A DNA stretch of 64,000 bases, taken from contig NZ_CP052766.1 in NCBI RefSeq assembly GCF_002499975.2, positions 3,286,001 to 3,350,000 of the forward strand. Reading direction: 5' to 3'. The notes below the pieces were generated by a model. It saw only the letters and a list, made by a program, of their open reading frames with translations. It had not been told where the DNA came from and made no database searches. Numbering within the stretch: the first letter of the stretch is position 1; every line of letters begins with the position of its first letter. This DNA comes from Alteromonas pelagimontana (GTDB lineage Bacteria > Pseudomonadota > Gammaproteobacteria > Enterobacterales > Alteromonadaceae). This document shows positions 1 to 8,627 of this stretch, piece after piece. Made by a program: the position numbers and the translations under genes.

Positions 1-369
1 TGTATTATTTTAGCGATTAGCTTGCGAGGCGTGAGCAACTCATTGCTCACGGTGAAAGAAGAGCAACAAATACAGCGCAATGCTATTGGTGATGAAATTG
101 CGCACCTTTCTCATCAGATAAATGAAGAACAAGCCCGAAGTCTGGTGCAGGGAAAGCACCTGCAACAGCTTCAGGAGCAGCTAGTTCAATTGGAAAACCA
201 GTTGAGAGAAGTGAAGCAACAAGACCCGTCAATGCGCCTTTATTCCCGCGCAACGGAGCTGGTAAAGCAAGGCGCGTCGATTGCGGAAATTATGCAGGCT
301 TGTGATTTACCTCGTGCTGAAGCAGAACTTCTTATCAGTATGCATCGAAAAAACGACAGAAACGTTTAG
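1..369 (+). CDS. DUF2802-type protein, 5' end cut by window
   Basis: The reading frame is open from the first base, so the true start lies outside the window. A TTG at 22 is only an internal possibility. The first residues are hydrophobic and could be the end of an N-terminal membrane helix. A long glutamine- and glutamate-rich coiled coil follows (about residues 15-75). The C-terminal segment, with the text ATELVKQGASIAEIMQACDL, looks like a small helix-turn-helix-like fold and matches what I recall of DUF2802 proteins. Function is unknown. Its stop codon lies inside the MetJ-box cluster that precedes metA. Confidence 0.6.
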   Translation, partial: CIILAISLRGVSNSLLTVKEEQQIQRNAIGDEIAHLSHQINEEQARSLVQGKHLQQLQEQLVQLENQLREVKQQDPSMRLYSRATELVKQGASIAEIMQACDLPRAEAELLISMHRKNDRNV

Positions 370-383
370 ACGTCTAGACGTAA
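360..383 (+). promoter_or_regulatory. Tandem MetJ operator (three met boxes)
   Basis: Three contiguous 8-bp units: AAACGTTT (360-367), AGACGTCT (368-375, identical to the met-box consensus) and AGACGTAA (376-383). MetJ with S-adenosylmethionine binds tandem AGACGTCT repeats cooperatively. The array sits just upstream of a TTGACA -35 element, so repression of metA and probably the whole downstream methionine block is expected. It overlaps the end of the preceding gene. Confidence 0.85.
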
Positions 384-388
384 AGAAG

Positions 389-416
389 TTGACATTCCCC
401 GCGCTTGCGCCACAAT
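389..416 (+). promoter_or_regulatory. Predicted sigma70 promoter of metA
   Basis: TTGACA at 389-394 is a perfect -35 element. With a 16-bp spacer it is followed by CACAAT at 411-416, which matches four of six -10 positions. The MetJ boxes end 5 bp upstream of the -35 hexamer. GGAG at 439-442 is a good ribosome binding site 5 bp before the metA ATG. Confidence 0.6.
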
Positions 417-447
417 AGCTCCATCATCGTTAATTATTGGAGCCGAC

Positions 448-1386
448 ATGCCAATCCGAATTCCAGAACAACTCCCTGCCCAGGATGTATTGCTGGGAGA
501 AAATATTTTCACAATGGATAGCAATCGTGCAGCCACGCAGGATATTCGGCCCATGGAAATGGGTATCCTGAATTTGATGCCTAATAAAATTGAGACTGAA
601 GTTCAGTTGCTCAGGCTGCTCTCCAACACCCCCTTGCAAGTCAATGTGGATTTAATCCGTATTGATAAACTGGCACCCAAGCATACACCACAGTCGCACA
701 TGGATGCCTTCTACCATGACTTTTCCAGTGTTGCTGAGAAGAAATATGACGGTCTCATTATTACCGGCGCTCCATTGGGGCATATTGATTACGAAGACGT
801 AAAATACTGGGATACCATGACCACCATACTTGAATGGGCACAGCGTCATGTGAATTCCACAATGTACCTTTGTTGGGCAGCCCATGCCGCGATGTACCAC
901 TTTTACGGCGTGCAGCGCCATTTGCGGGAGCAAAAAATCTCCGGGGTTTTCGAGCATAAGGTGCTGGATCCCCACAATGAAATTTTGCGCGGGTTCGATC
1001 CGCAGTTTTATGCGCCGCACTCCAGATTCGGACATATAAACAGTGCGGTTTATAACCAGGTATCGGGACTGCAGGTTGTAGCAGAGTCTGAACAAGCCGG
1101 CGCTTACGTGGTAGTATCTGATGACAAACGCATGGTGTTTATCACGGGTCACCCAGAATATGATGCAGAAACGTTGAACGAGGAATACCACCGGGATTTG
1201 GAAGCGGGTGTGGAACCTGCCATTCCAGTCAATTATTATCCCGATAATAATCCCAACGAAGCGCCGCTGGTAAGGTGGCGGTCCCACGGCAATTTATTAT
1301 TTAACAATTGGCTAAATTATTACGTTTACCAAACTACGCCTTATGATTTGAGTTTGTTAGCGGAAAAGGCACAGCCTAAGAGGTAG
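448..1386 (+). CDS. metA: Homoserine O-succinyltransferase MetA
   Basis: This enzyme acylates L-homoserine, the first committed step of methionine synthesis in the cytoplasm. The 312-residue protein matches MetA throughout. The nucleophile is C142 (in YLCWAAHAA), and H235 and E237 lie in ITGHPEYD, matching the catalytic triad of the family. Residue 111 is glycine (GAPLGH), the residue associated with succinyl-CoA use; acetyl-CoA-using MetA enzymes carry glutamate there. The ATG at 448 has GGAG 5 bp upstream. It is followed after 3 bp by the first metH ORF and probably shares one MetJ-repressed transcript with it. Confidence 0.95.
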   Translation: MPIRIPEQLPAQDVLLGENIFTMDSNRAATQDIRPMEMGILNLMPNKIETEVQLLRLLSNTPLQVNVDLIRIDKLAPKHTPQSHMDAFYHDFSSVAEKKYDGLIITGAPLGHIDYEDVKYWDTMTTILEWAQRHVNSTMYLCWAAHAAMYHFYGVQRHLREQKISGVFEHKVLDPHNEILRGFDPQFYAPHSRFGHINSAVYNQVSGLQVVAESEQAGAYVVVSDDKRMVFITGHPEYDAETLNEEYHRDLEAGVEPAIPVNYYPDNNPNEAPLVRWRSHGNLLFNNWLNYYVYQTTPYDLSLLAEKAQPKR

Positions 1387-1389
1387 AAA

Positions 1390-2445
1390 GTGAGCTCAGA
1401 ACCTGATGAGCAGCTAAGAGCGGCTGCTGCTAAACGTATTTTGATTCTGGATGGCGCAATGGGTACGATGATCCAGCAGCATAAGCTGGAGGAAGCAGAC
1501 TACCGTGGCGAACAGTTTGCTAACTGGCATTGCGATGTGAAAGGCAACAATGATCTGCTTTCAATTACTCAGCCCAAGATTATCTATGATATCCACTGCG
1601 CTTATTTCGACGCCGGCGCTGACATTATCGAAACCAACACCTTTAATGCCACGACAATCGCGATGGCAGATTACGATATGCAGGCGCATTCGCGCGCGAT
1701 AAATCTGGCGGCGGCAAAACTTGCTCGTCAGGCCGCCGATGAGTTTACCAGGCTTACGCCAGACAAACCTCGGTTTGTGGCTGGTGTATTGGGGCCAACA
1801 AACCGTACGGCTTCTATTTCTCCTGATGTAAACGATCCCGGTAAAAGAAACGTTACTTTTGATCAATTGGTAGAAGCGTATGTAGAATCCTGCGAAGCGC
1901 TGATTGAAGGTGGATCAGACATTATTTTAATCGAGACCATTTTTGATACTCTCAATGCGAAAGCCGCCTCCTTTGCAGTGGAAACTGTGTTTGAAAAACT
2001 GAATAAATCGCTGCCAGTCATGATCTCAGGCACAATTACCGATGCTTCCGGCAGAACCCTCTCCGGACAAACGGCCGAAGCTTTTTATTATTCTCTTCGC
2101 CATATCAAACCTTTTTCTTTTGGCTTAAATTGTGCTTTAGGACCAGATTTACTGCGTCAGTACGTGGATGAATTGTCCAGCGTTTCTGAATGTCTGCTGT
2201 CTGCGCATCCGAATGCAGGGCTGCCTAATGAGTTTGGCGAATACGATATGGACGCCGAAGAAATGGCCGTTCACATTGAAGAATGGGCGAAGGCGGGGTT
2301 GGTGAATATTGTTGGCGGCTGTTGCGGCAGTACCCCTGAACATATTCGTGCGATTGCCGATGTGGTTGAAGGTGTAGCGCCACGTCCTGTACCAGTTTAT
2401 GAACCCCGGATGCGTTTGTCTGGCCTTGAACCCTTTGTGCATTAA
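1390..2445 (+). CDS. metH: Methionine synthase, homocysteine-binding module (split MetH)
   Basis: This 351-residue ORF corresponds to the N-terminal homocysteine S-methyltransferase barrel of cobalamin-dependent MetH. It begins at GTG, reads [11 protein letters not shown], and carries the zinc-binding cysteines in GLNCALGP and VGGCCGST. It ends in SGLEPFVH, exactly at the linker that joins the homocysteine and folate barrels in single-chain MetH. The second half starts ten bases after the TAA, in the same reading frame. The two polypeptides presumably work together. The alternative is a nonsense mutation in an otherwise intact gene. Confidence 0.9.
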   Translation: MSSEPDEQLRAAAAKRILILDGAMGTMIQQHKLEEADYRGEQFANWHCDVKGNNDLLSITQPKIIYDIHCAYFDAGADIIETNTFNATTIAMADYDMQAHSRAINLAAAKLARQAADEFTRLTPDKPRFVAGVLGPTNRTASISPDVNDPGKRNVTFDQLVEAYVESCEALIEGGSDIILIETIFDTLNAKAASFAVETVFEKLNKSLPVMISGTITDASGRTLSGQTAEAFYYSLRHIKPFSFGLNCALGPDLLRQYVDELSSVSECLLSAHPNAGLPNEFGEYDMDAEEMAVHIEEWAKAGLVNIVGGCCGSTPEHIRAIADVVEGVAPRPVPVYEPRMRLSGLEPFVH

Positions 2446-2454
2446 GGTGGTGTT

Positions 2455-5079
2455 GTGACCGCAGAGTTCTCCAGTTTTATCAATATCGGTGAAAGAACCA
2501 ATGTCACCGGCTCCGCTGCGTTTAAACGTTTAGTATTAAATGGCGATTATGAAGCTGCCCTGGATGTTGCCCGTCAACAGGTAGAAAATGGCGCGCAAAT
2601 TATCGATATTAACATGGACGAAGCCATGCTGGATTCGGTAGAGGCCATGCGCACATTTTTGAATCTTATTGCGTCTGAACCCGATATTTCCCGTGTGCCG
2701 ATAATGATTGACTCTTCCAAGTGGGAAGTTATCGAAGCAGGTCTGAAATGCGTGCAGGGAAAAGCCATAGTTAACTCTATCAGCTTAAAAGAAGGGGAAG
2801 AGGCATTTCTGCATCACGCCAAATTGTTAAAGCGATACGGTGCCGCAACTGTAGTAATGGCCTTTGACGAAAGCGGGCAAGCAGACACGCAGGCACGTAA
2901 AATTGAAATCTGCCAGCGAAGCTACAAATTACTCACTGAAACCATCGGTTTTCCTCCTGAAGATATCATTTTCGATCCCAATATTTTTGCCGTCGCCACC
3001 GGGATTGAAGAGCATAATAATTACGCGGTAGACTTTATTGAAGCTACCCGCGTAATTCGGCAAACCTGTCCGTATTCCCATATTTCCGGCGGTCTCTCTA
3101 ATATTTCTTTTTCTTTCCGCGGCAACAATCCGGTGCGCGAAGCCATGCACTCGGTCTTTCTTTACCACGCCATCCGCGCCGGAATGGATATGGCTATTGT
3201 TAATGCCGGACAACTGGAAGTTTACGATGAGATCCCTCAGGAGCTTCGCGACGCAGTAGAAGATGTCATTCTTAACCGTCGGGAAGATGGCACTGAACGC
3301 TTGTTAGAGCTCGCGCCCAAGTATCAGGGTGATGGTAAAGCGGCAGCTGTTGAAGATTTATCATGGCGTGAGCAACCGGTCAACAAACGCCTTGAACACG
3401 CTTTGGTAAAAGGAATTACCGACTATATTATTGATGATACCGAAGAAGCCCGGCTGGCTGCCGAACGTCCGCTTCACGTTATAGAAGGGCCGCTGATGGA
3501 CGGCATGAATGTGGTCGGAGATTTGTTTGGCGAAGGTAAAATGTTTTTACCGCAAGTCGTCAAATCTGCTCGAGTTATGAAAAAAGCGGTAGCGCACCTG
3601 CAGCCGTATATTGAAGAGGAAAAGACTGACGACACTCGCAGTAACGGCAAAATTTTAATGGCGACAGTAAAAGGTGACGTCCACGATATCGGGAAAAATA
3701 TTGTTGGCGTGGTGCTGCAGTGTAACAACTTTGAAGTGGTCGACTTAGGTGTAATGGTGCCTTGCGCCACTATCTTGCAGACCGCCAAAGATGAAGGTGT
3801 GGACATGATTGGTTTGTCTGGCCTTATCACGCCTTCTTTAGATGAAATGGTGCACGTAGCAAAAGAAATGGAACGACAGGGATTTGACCTGCCGTTGCTC
3901 ATTGGCGGCGCTACCACATCCAAAGCACATACCGCGGTTAAAATTGAGCAAAATTATCATGCACCCGTTGCGTATGTGCCTAACGCCAGTCGTGCAGTCG
4001 GCGTGTGTCAGAAGCTGCTAAAAGCAGACTCCCGTGCCATTTATGCCGAAGAACTGTCTCGGGAGTATGACAAAGTGCGTGATCAGCACGCGCGAAAGCA
4101 ACCTCGCAGCCGACCGGTAAGTTTGCAAAATGCCAGAGAAAACGGCTTTAAACCTGATTTTACCCAGAAGCCGGTGAAGCCCAGGAAATTGGGCGTCACT
4201 CCTGTTTCTGTAGAATTGGACGTTTTGCGTAAATATATCGACTGGACACCCTTTTTCCTGACCTGGTCTGTAGCTGGCAAATATCCTCGAATTCTGGACG
4301 ATGAAATTGTGGGAGAGCAGGCAAGAGAGCTGTTTAAGGATGCCAATGATATGCTTGATGAAGTCATCAAACATAAGTCGCTACGGGCGAAAGGCGTTAT
4401 CGGGTTATTCCCTGCAAACCGGGTGGGCGATGATATTGAAATTTATCAGGATGATAGTCGCCAGGCGCTGGCGGGAGTTGCACATCATTTGCGCCAACAA
4501 ACGCTTAAAGAGCAGTTTTCTAACTATTGTCTGGCAGATTTTGTGGCGGAAAAAGTCAGCGGAATTAGCGATTATGTCGGAGCGTTTGCTGTTACCGCTG
4601 GAATCGGTGAAGAAGAGCTGGCAAATCACTATATTAAAGCCGGTGATGACTACAATGGCATCATGGTTAAAGCGGTTGCTGATCGTCTGGCGGAAGCTTT
4701 TGCGGAATATCTTCACGAACAAGTCCGCAAGCAATATTGGGGATATGCACCGGATGAAGATCTGGATAACGATGCTCTCATTCGCGAGAAATATCAGGGC
4801 ATACGACCCGCACCTGGCTACGCGGCTTGTCCGGAACACACAGAGAAGCAGCTTATTTGGGATTTGCTGGATGCAGAAAAACACACCGGCATGCGTTTAA
4901 CAGAAAGCTACGCAATGTGGCCGGGCGCCGCGGTGTCAGGCTGGTATTTTTCGCATCCGCAGTCAAAATATTTTGCTGTCGCAAAAATTCAGCGCGATCA
5001 GCTTGAAGATTATGCTCAGCGCAAGGGTTGGACGATGGAAACTGCAGAAAAATGGTTGGCGCCGAATCTTAATGAATAA
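2455..5079 (+). CDS. metH: Methionine synthase, folate/B12/activation modules (split MetH)
   Basis: The 874 residues cover the methyltetrahydrofolate-binding barrel ([15 protein letters not shown]), the cobalamin cap and Rossmann domain with the B12 lower-ligand motif DVHDIGKNI, and the C-terminal S-adenosylmethionine activation domain ([17 protein letters not shown], ending KWLAPNLNE). The GTG start at 2455 follows an AAGGTGG Shine-Dalgarno sequence (2444-2450) that overlaps the stop of the first half. The two halves total 1225 residues, the length of an undivided MetH, so nothing is missing. The DUF938 gene overlaps the 3' end. Confidence 0.92.
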   Translation: MTAEFSSFINIGERTNVTGSAAFKRLVLNGDYEAALDVARQQVENGAQIIDINMDEAMLDSVEAMRTFLNLIASEPDISRVPIMIDSSKWEVIEAGLKCVQGKAIVNSISLKEGEEAFLHHAKLLKRYGAATVVMAFDESGQADTQARKIEICQRSYKLLTETIGFPPEDIIFDPNIFAVATGIEEHNNYAVDFIEATRVIRQTCPYSHISGGLSNISFSFRGNNPVREAMHSVFLYHAIRAGMDMAIVNAGQLEVYDEIPQELRDAVEDVILNRREDGTERLLELAPKYQGDGKAAAVEDLSWREQPVNKRLEHALVKGITDYIIDDTEEARLAAERPLHVIEGPLMDGMNVVGDLFGEGKMFLPQVVKSARVMKKAVAHLQPYIEEEKTDDTRSNGKILMATVKGDVHDIGKNIVGVVLQCNNFEVVDLGVMVPCATILQTAKDEGVDMIGLSGLITPSLDEMVHVAKEMERQGFDLPLLIGGATTSKAHTAVKIEQNYHAPVAYVPNASRAVGVCQKLLKADSRAIYAEELSREYDKVRDQHARKQPRSRPVSLQNARENGFKPDFTQKPVKPRKLGVTPVSVELDVLRKYIDWTPFFLTWSVAGKYPRILDDEIVGEQARELFKDANDMLDEVIKHKSLRAKGVIGLFPANRVGDDIEIYQDDSRQALAGVAHHLRQQTLKEQFSNYCLADFVAEKVSGISDYVGAFAVTAGIGEEELANHYIKAGDDYNGIMVKAVADRLAEAFAEYLHEQVRKQYWGYAPDEDLDNDALIREKYQGIRPAPGYAACPEHTEKQLIWDLLDAEKHTGMRLTESYAMWPGAAVSGWYFSHPQSKYFAVAKIQRDQLEDYAQRKGWTMETAEKWLAPNLNE

Positions 5080-5659
5080 ACCTTTCAGTCAGGCTTGTGA
5101 AAACAATAAGGGGCCGATTCTGGAATTGCTTAAAGCGGCATTCGCAGACAGTACCAGGGTACTGGAAATTGGCAGCGGCACTGGCCAGCACGCAGTGTAT
5201 TTTGCGCCGCGATTACCGCATCTGGTGTGGCAAACCAGCGATCAAGTGCAGTATCACGAGGGAATATGTCAGTGGATTAATGAAGAACCTGCCGCCAACC
5301 TGCGCATGCCTGTGACGCTCAAAATTGGCGAGCAGCCTCTTTCAGCATTTGAGTTTGACGCGGTATACAGTGCTAATACCGCCCACATAATGCAACCGGA
5401 AGAAGCAAAATCTATGATGCAACAGATTTCAGCCTGCTTACCTGCAGGAGGGGTTTTCTGTCAGTATGGCCCGTTTTTGCACAATGGAAAGTTCAGCTCC
5501 CAAAGTAACGAAGAATTTCATCATCATTTACTCAGCCAGGGTTTCGGCGGTTATCGCGACATCAGCGAATTAGAACGCTGGGCTCCGGCTTTACAACTCA
5601 AGACAATGGCACCTATGCCAGCTAATAATCTTTTGCTGATTTGGCAGAAAGCTCCGTAG
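5072..5659 (+). CDS. DUF938 SAM-dependent methyltransferase-like protein
   Basis: Class I methyltransferase fold of about 195 residues: motif I is [15 protein letters not shown] and the start reads [20 protein letters not shown], typical of DUF938 proteins related to METTL26. The substrate is unknown. The start was set at the ATG at 5072, which overlaps the last eight bases of metH. The frame stays open upstream, but that part lies within metH and reads as non-conserved sequence. The overlap suggests translational coupling and membership of the MetJ-controlled unit. Confidence 0.8.
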   Translation: MNKPFSQACENNKGPILELLKAAFADSTRVLEIGSGTGQHAVYFAPRLPHLVWQTSDQVQYHEGICQWINEEPAANLRMPVTLKIGEQPLSAFEFDAVYSANTAHIMQPEEAKSMMQQISACLPAGGVFCQYGPFLHNGKFSSQSNEEFHHHLLSQGFGGYRDISELERWAPALQLKTMAPMPANNLLLIWQKAP

Positions 5660-5708
5660 TTTTTTCTATCCCAGACGCAAACTCTTGTGGAGCGGGTTTG
5701 GCGTAGCA

Positions 5709-6611
5709 CTACGCTGACTGAGTGCTCGCGCCAATTTCCTTTGCCATTTCTAAAAAGGCAGTGAAGTAGTCAGCAGAAGCGTCTTTGCTGCGATAGCCAA
5801 TATGAAGAGCCTTTGACAGCCCGTCTTCGCCAAGTCTGACAGGCGTAATTGGCAGCGACTGGCTGTGTTCTTCCACCAGCCAACGCGGCAGGGCGCTGAT
5901 GCCTCGTCCTGCACTTACCATTTGCAGCAGGATTTCAGTCGTTTCGATGGTTTTATGTCGTTTTACCGAGCCGCCTGCCGGGGTCATAAATTGCGCGAAA
6001 ATATCCAGCCTCGACGGCTCAACAGGATAGGTTATCAACGTGTCGTTAGCTAAATCCTGCGGACGTACCCAAGGTTTGGTCGCCAGAGGATGATCATTGG
6101 CTACCACCAGTACTTGCTCATACTGAAACACCGGTACATAGGTGATAGTAGGAATAAACAACGGATCAGGAGTGAGCAGTAAATCGATTTCGTAGCCGTG
6201 AAGCGCCTGTAAGCCCCCAAATTTAAACGCTTGGCGAACATCCACATCCACTGTGGGAAACTGGGTTAAAAAGGGCTTTACAACCTTTAACAGCCATTGA
6301 TAACAGGGGTGACATTCCATGCCAATGCGTAAGACCCCCTTTTTACCTGCGGCAATTTGTGCGAGGTGTTCTTCGGTATTTTCAAACTGTGGCAAAATCC
6401 TTTCCGCCAGATTGAGAAGCGACTCGCCGGCGTTGCTCAGGCGCAGTCGTCGGCCGTCTTTGTGCCACAGTGCCACGCCAAATTCCAGTTCCAGTTTCTT
6501 CATCCCATGACTCAAGGCTGACTGAGTTAGATGAAGTGCTGCGGCAGCATCAGTTAACGTTCCTTTTTTGGCAATCATAGCCACTATACGCAGATGTTGT
6601 CGTTCAATCAT
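5709..6611 (-). CDS. metR: LysR-type methionine regulator MetR
   Basis: A 300-residue LysR regulator with an N-terminal winged helix (residues 1-60, LTQSALSHGMKKLELEFG) and a periplasmic-binding-like effector domain. The signatures MECHPCYQWL, YPVEPSRLD and QMVSAGRGISALPRW are those of MetR, the homocysteine-responsive activator of met genes in enterobacteria. It is convergent to the metA-metH-DUF938 block. About 250 bp separate its start from the next gene upstream, and I saw no convincing MetR operator there. Confidence 0.88.
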   Translation of the reverse strand: MIERQHLRIVAMIAKKGTLTDAAAALHLTQSALSHGMKKLELEFGVALWHKDGRRLRLSNAGESLLNLAERILPQFENTEEHLAQIAAGKKGVLRIGMECHPCYQWLLKVVKPFLTQFPTVDVDVRQAFKFGGLQALHGYEIDLLLTPDPLFIPTITYVPVFQYEQVLVVANDHPLATKPWVRPQDLANDTLITYPVEPSRLDIFAQFMTPAGGSVKRHKTIETTEILLQMVSAGRGISALPRWLVEEHSQSLPITPVRLGEDGLSKALHIGYRSKDASADYFTAFLEMAKEIGASTQSA

Positions 6612-6859
6612 GGAATGTATGAATTTTGCTCATGTATGCATGGAAATATACCATTATTCTTCATGATTTGTCTGAACATTCCACCGCGGATTCATCGCGG
6701 CGCACAAGATAATCTTAACGCCTGCTTTCTGTTGGCTGCCCGATCAGCAAACCTGGATTTAGGGCTGAAAAACCGAACGTCGCTACAGACAACCGTAGCG
6801 TTAAAAAATTCGGTAGCGGCCACCGAGGTCTATAGAAAGCAACTATCACAAACCTGTAG

Positions 6860-7813
6860 CTAAACGTCGGTGAGATCCGACACGGATACTGCATCAGAAA
6901 GCCGTTGTTCAATTACGCTGCGCATCAGGCTGGCAAGATCACGGAAAAAGGCACGTGCTGGCGAGGTATTTCGCCATGCCAGTACGTGTTGTCTTACAAT
7001 TGGCATATCGGCCAATTCGCAAACATGTAATGCTTCTGGTTTATGCAGTTCTGAATGTACATACAGTCCCGGTAGAAAAGCCATACCCATACCCATTACT
7101 ACCATCTGACGTAATGTATCTAAGCTGGTGCCTTCATAATCCCGGTCGACATTCGCGCCCAGTTGCAGGCAAATTTCCTGAACCTGATAATGAAAATGGT
7201 GACGATCTTCCAATGTCAGAACTTTTTCACCTCGAATAGCTGTGGGCTGAATATAATCGTATCCTGCAAGGGCGTGATCTGACGGTAACACAAATTTCAG
7301 CGGTTCTAAAAATAACGGCTGCACCTGAATTTGTGAATTCTGGTTCGACATAGGAGAGAGAATGAGATCGTATTCGCCCGCCAACAGGCCTTGTTGCAAC
7401 TGGCGGGGCGCAGCTTCCCTGACGTAAAACTTTAGCCCTGGCCGCGCCAGGTGAATATCGGGCAAAATATGAGGAAGAAGGTAAGGCCCCAACGTGGGCG
7501 GAATACCCAGGCGATAGGTGGTATTTTCACCATCGGACAATGAACGCGCGACTTCACCAAGCTCTTGACTAGCGTGGAGAACCGCTTCGGCAGAATGAAG
7601 CAACGCACGCCCTTGTGAAGATAACAACGTGCCGGAACGGGAGCGTTCAAATAACACCACACCTAACGTCGCTTCTAACGCATTGATCTGGCTGGTAAGC
7701 GTTGGCTGACTGATTCCTAATGCTTGCGCGGCCCGGCGAAAGTTCAGATGCCGTGCTACCGAGACAAAGTAGCGAATTTGATTAAGCGAAGGCATTTTAT
7801 AATTCAGCTGCAT
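6860..7813 (-). CDS. OxyR-like LysR regulator lacking the peroxidatic cysteine
   Basis: LysR-family protein of about 317 residues with clear OxyR-type architecture: HLNFRRAAQALGISQPTLTS in the DNA-binding domain and GIPPTLGPYLLPHILP at the start of the sensor domain. Counting from a TTG at 7819, position 208 is histidine where OxyR has Cys199 (LEDRHHFH versus LEDGHC). C217, equivalent to OxyR Cys208, is kept. Peroxide sensing by a disulphide is therefore unlikely. The ATG at 7813 was preferred to the TTG at 7819; the ATG at 7795 is also possible. It is divergent from the first carbonic anhydrase gene, and ATAG-N7-CTAT dyads of OxyR type lie in the shared upstream region. It probably regulates the two CA-SulP units; the effector is unknown. 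Confidence 0.75.
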   Translation of the reverse strand: MQLNYKMPSLNQIRYFVSVARHLNFRRAAQALGISQPTLTSQINALEATLGVVLFERSRSGTLLSSQGRALLHSAEAVLHASQELGEVARSLSDGENTTYRLGIPPTLGPYLLPHILPDIHLARPGLKFYVREAAPRQLQQGLLAGEYDLILSPMSNQNSQIQVQPLFLEPLKFVLPSDHALAGYDYIQPTAIRGEKVLTLEDRHHFHYQVQEICLQLGANVDRDYEGTSLDTLRQMVVMGMGMAFLPGLYVHSELHKPEALHVCELADMPIVRQHVLAWRNTSPARAFFRDLASLMRSVIEQRLSDAVSVSDLTDV

Positions 7814-7842
7814 AGACAATGGCCTGATAGTAGGAACCTTTT

Positions 7843-7891
7843 ATAGCTATAATCTATCACCAAATTGACTATATTTCTATATAGCTATCAG
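7843..7891. promoter_or_regulatory. Shared 49-bp operator, copy 1
   Basis: Contains ATAG-N7-CTAT at 7843-7857, a perfect match to one OxyR-type half (ATAGnTnnnAnCTAT), then CTAT units at 7877 and 7885. The same 49-bp block recurs at 10275-10323 without gaps: the first 19 bp are ATAGC-N6-CTATCACC in both, and 28 of the final 35 bases agree. It lies between the divergent LysR gene and the first carbonic anhydrase gene, so it could control both. Confidence 0.65.
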
Positions 7892-7968
7892 CGGATGCTG
7901 TACGCCAACTTGTACACCTGATCGGGTGTATGAGAATATTTTCTGGTATTTGAGTGAAAGGAAAAGAT

Positions 7969-8607
7969 ATGGACCACGTAATATCCGGTGTTGCTAAATT
8001 TCAACGAGACGTTTTCCCTGGTAAAAAGGCGGCGTTTAAAAAACTGGCTAACGGTCAAAACCCTGAAGTGCTTTTTATCACTTGTGCCGACTCTCGCATT
8101 GATCCCAATCTGGTCACCCAGACAGAACCCGGCGATCTGTTCATCTGCCGTAATGCGGGCAATATTGTCCCTCCCCATAGCAACCAAACTGGTGGCATGA
8201 CAGCATCCATCGAGTTTGCGGTCGCTGGCTTGGGTGTTACCCATATTGTGGTATGCGGCCACACCGATTGCGGCGCAATGAAAGGGGCATTAAACCCTGA
8301 AAAACTGTCTTCCATGCCACATGTTAAAGAGTGGCTTGGTCATTGTCGATGTGCGACAGAAGTCGTAAAAGAAAAGTTTGGCAATTTAGACAACGACCGT
8401 CTTGATGACTTAACTAAGGAAAATGTGCTTCAGCAAATTCAACATCTAAGGACTCATCCTTCTGTAGCGGCTAAACTGGCAACCAACCAGATCCAGTTGC
8501 ACGGCTGGGTATATGATATTGGGAAAGGAACAATCCTATGTTGGGATTCTGCTTCACAAACTTTTGAAGAAATGGAACAAGCTTACGCAGAAAGTAAGGT
8601 TGTTTAA
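7969..8607 (+). CDS. Beta-class carbonic anhydrase (copy 1)
   Basis: Interconverts CO2 and bicarbonate in the cytoplasm. The 212-residue protein has the beta-CA zinc site C39, H98 and C101 with the D41-R43 dyad (ITCADSRIDP and CGHTDCGAMKG). The ATG at 7969 was chosen because GAAAGGA lies just upstream; the in-frame GTG at 7954 would place the Shine-Dalgarno inside the gene. It is about three quarters identical by eye to the second carbonic anhydrase at 10388. A SulP transporter follows after 20 bp, consistent with a bicarbonate import and equilibration unit. Confidence 0.93.
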   Translation: MDHVISGVAKFQRDVFPGKKAAFKKLANGQNPEVLFITCADSRIDPNLVTQTEPGDLFICRNAGNIVPPHSNQTGGMTASIEFAVAGLGVTHIVVCGHTDCGAMKGALNPEKLSSMPHVKEWLGHCRCATEVVKEKFGNLDNDRLDDLTKENVLQQIQHLRTHPSVAAKLATNQIQLHGWVYDIGKGTILCWDSASQTFEEMEQAYAESKVV

Positions 8608-8627
8608 GGTAATTAGCAGAGGCCTCT

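Noticed and set aside
652..1287. Long antisense frame inside metA (211 codons).
   Set aside because: Shadow of a strongly conserved gene; composition not protein-like, no start context.
6612..6859. MetR operator (TGAA-N5-TTCA) upstream of metR.
   Set aside because: Only loose half-site matches with wrong spacing or orientation.
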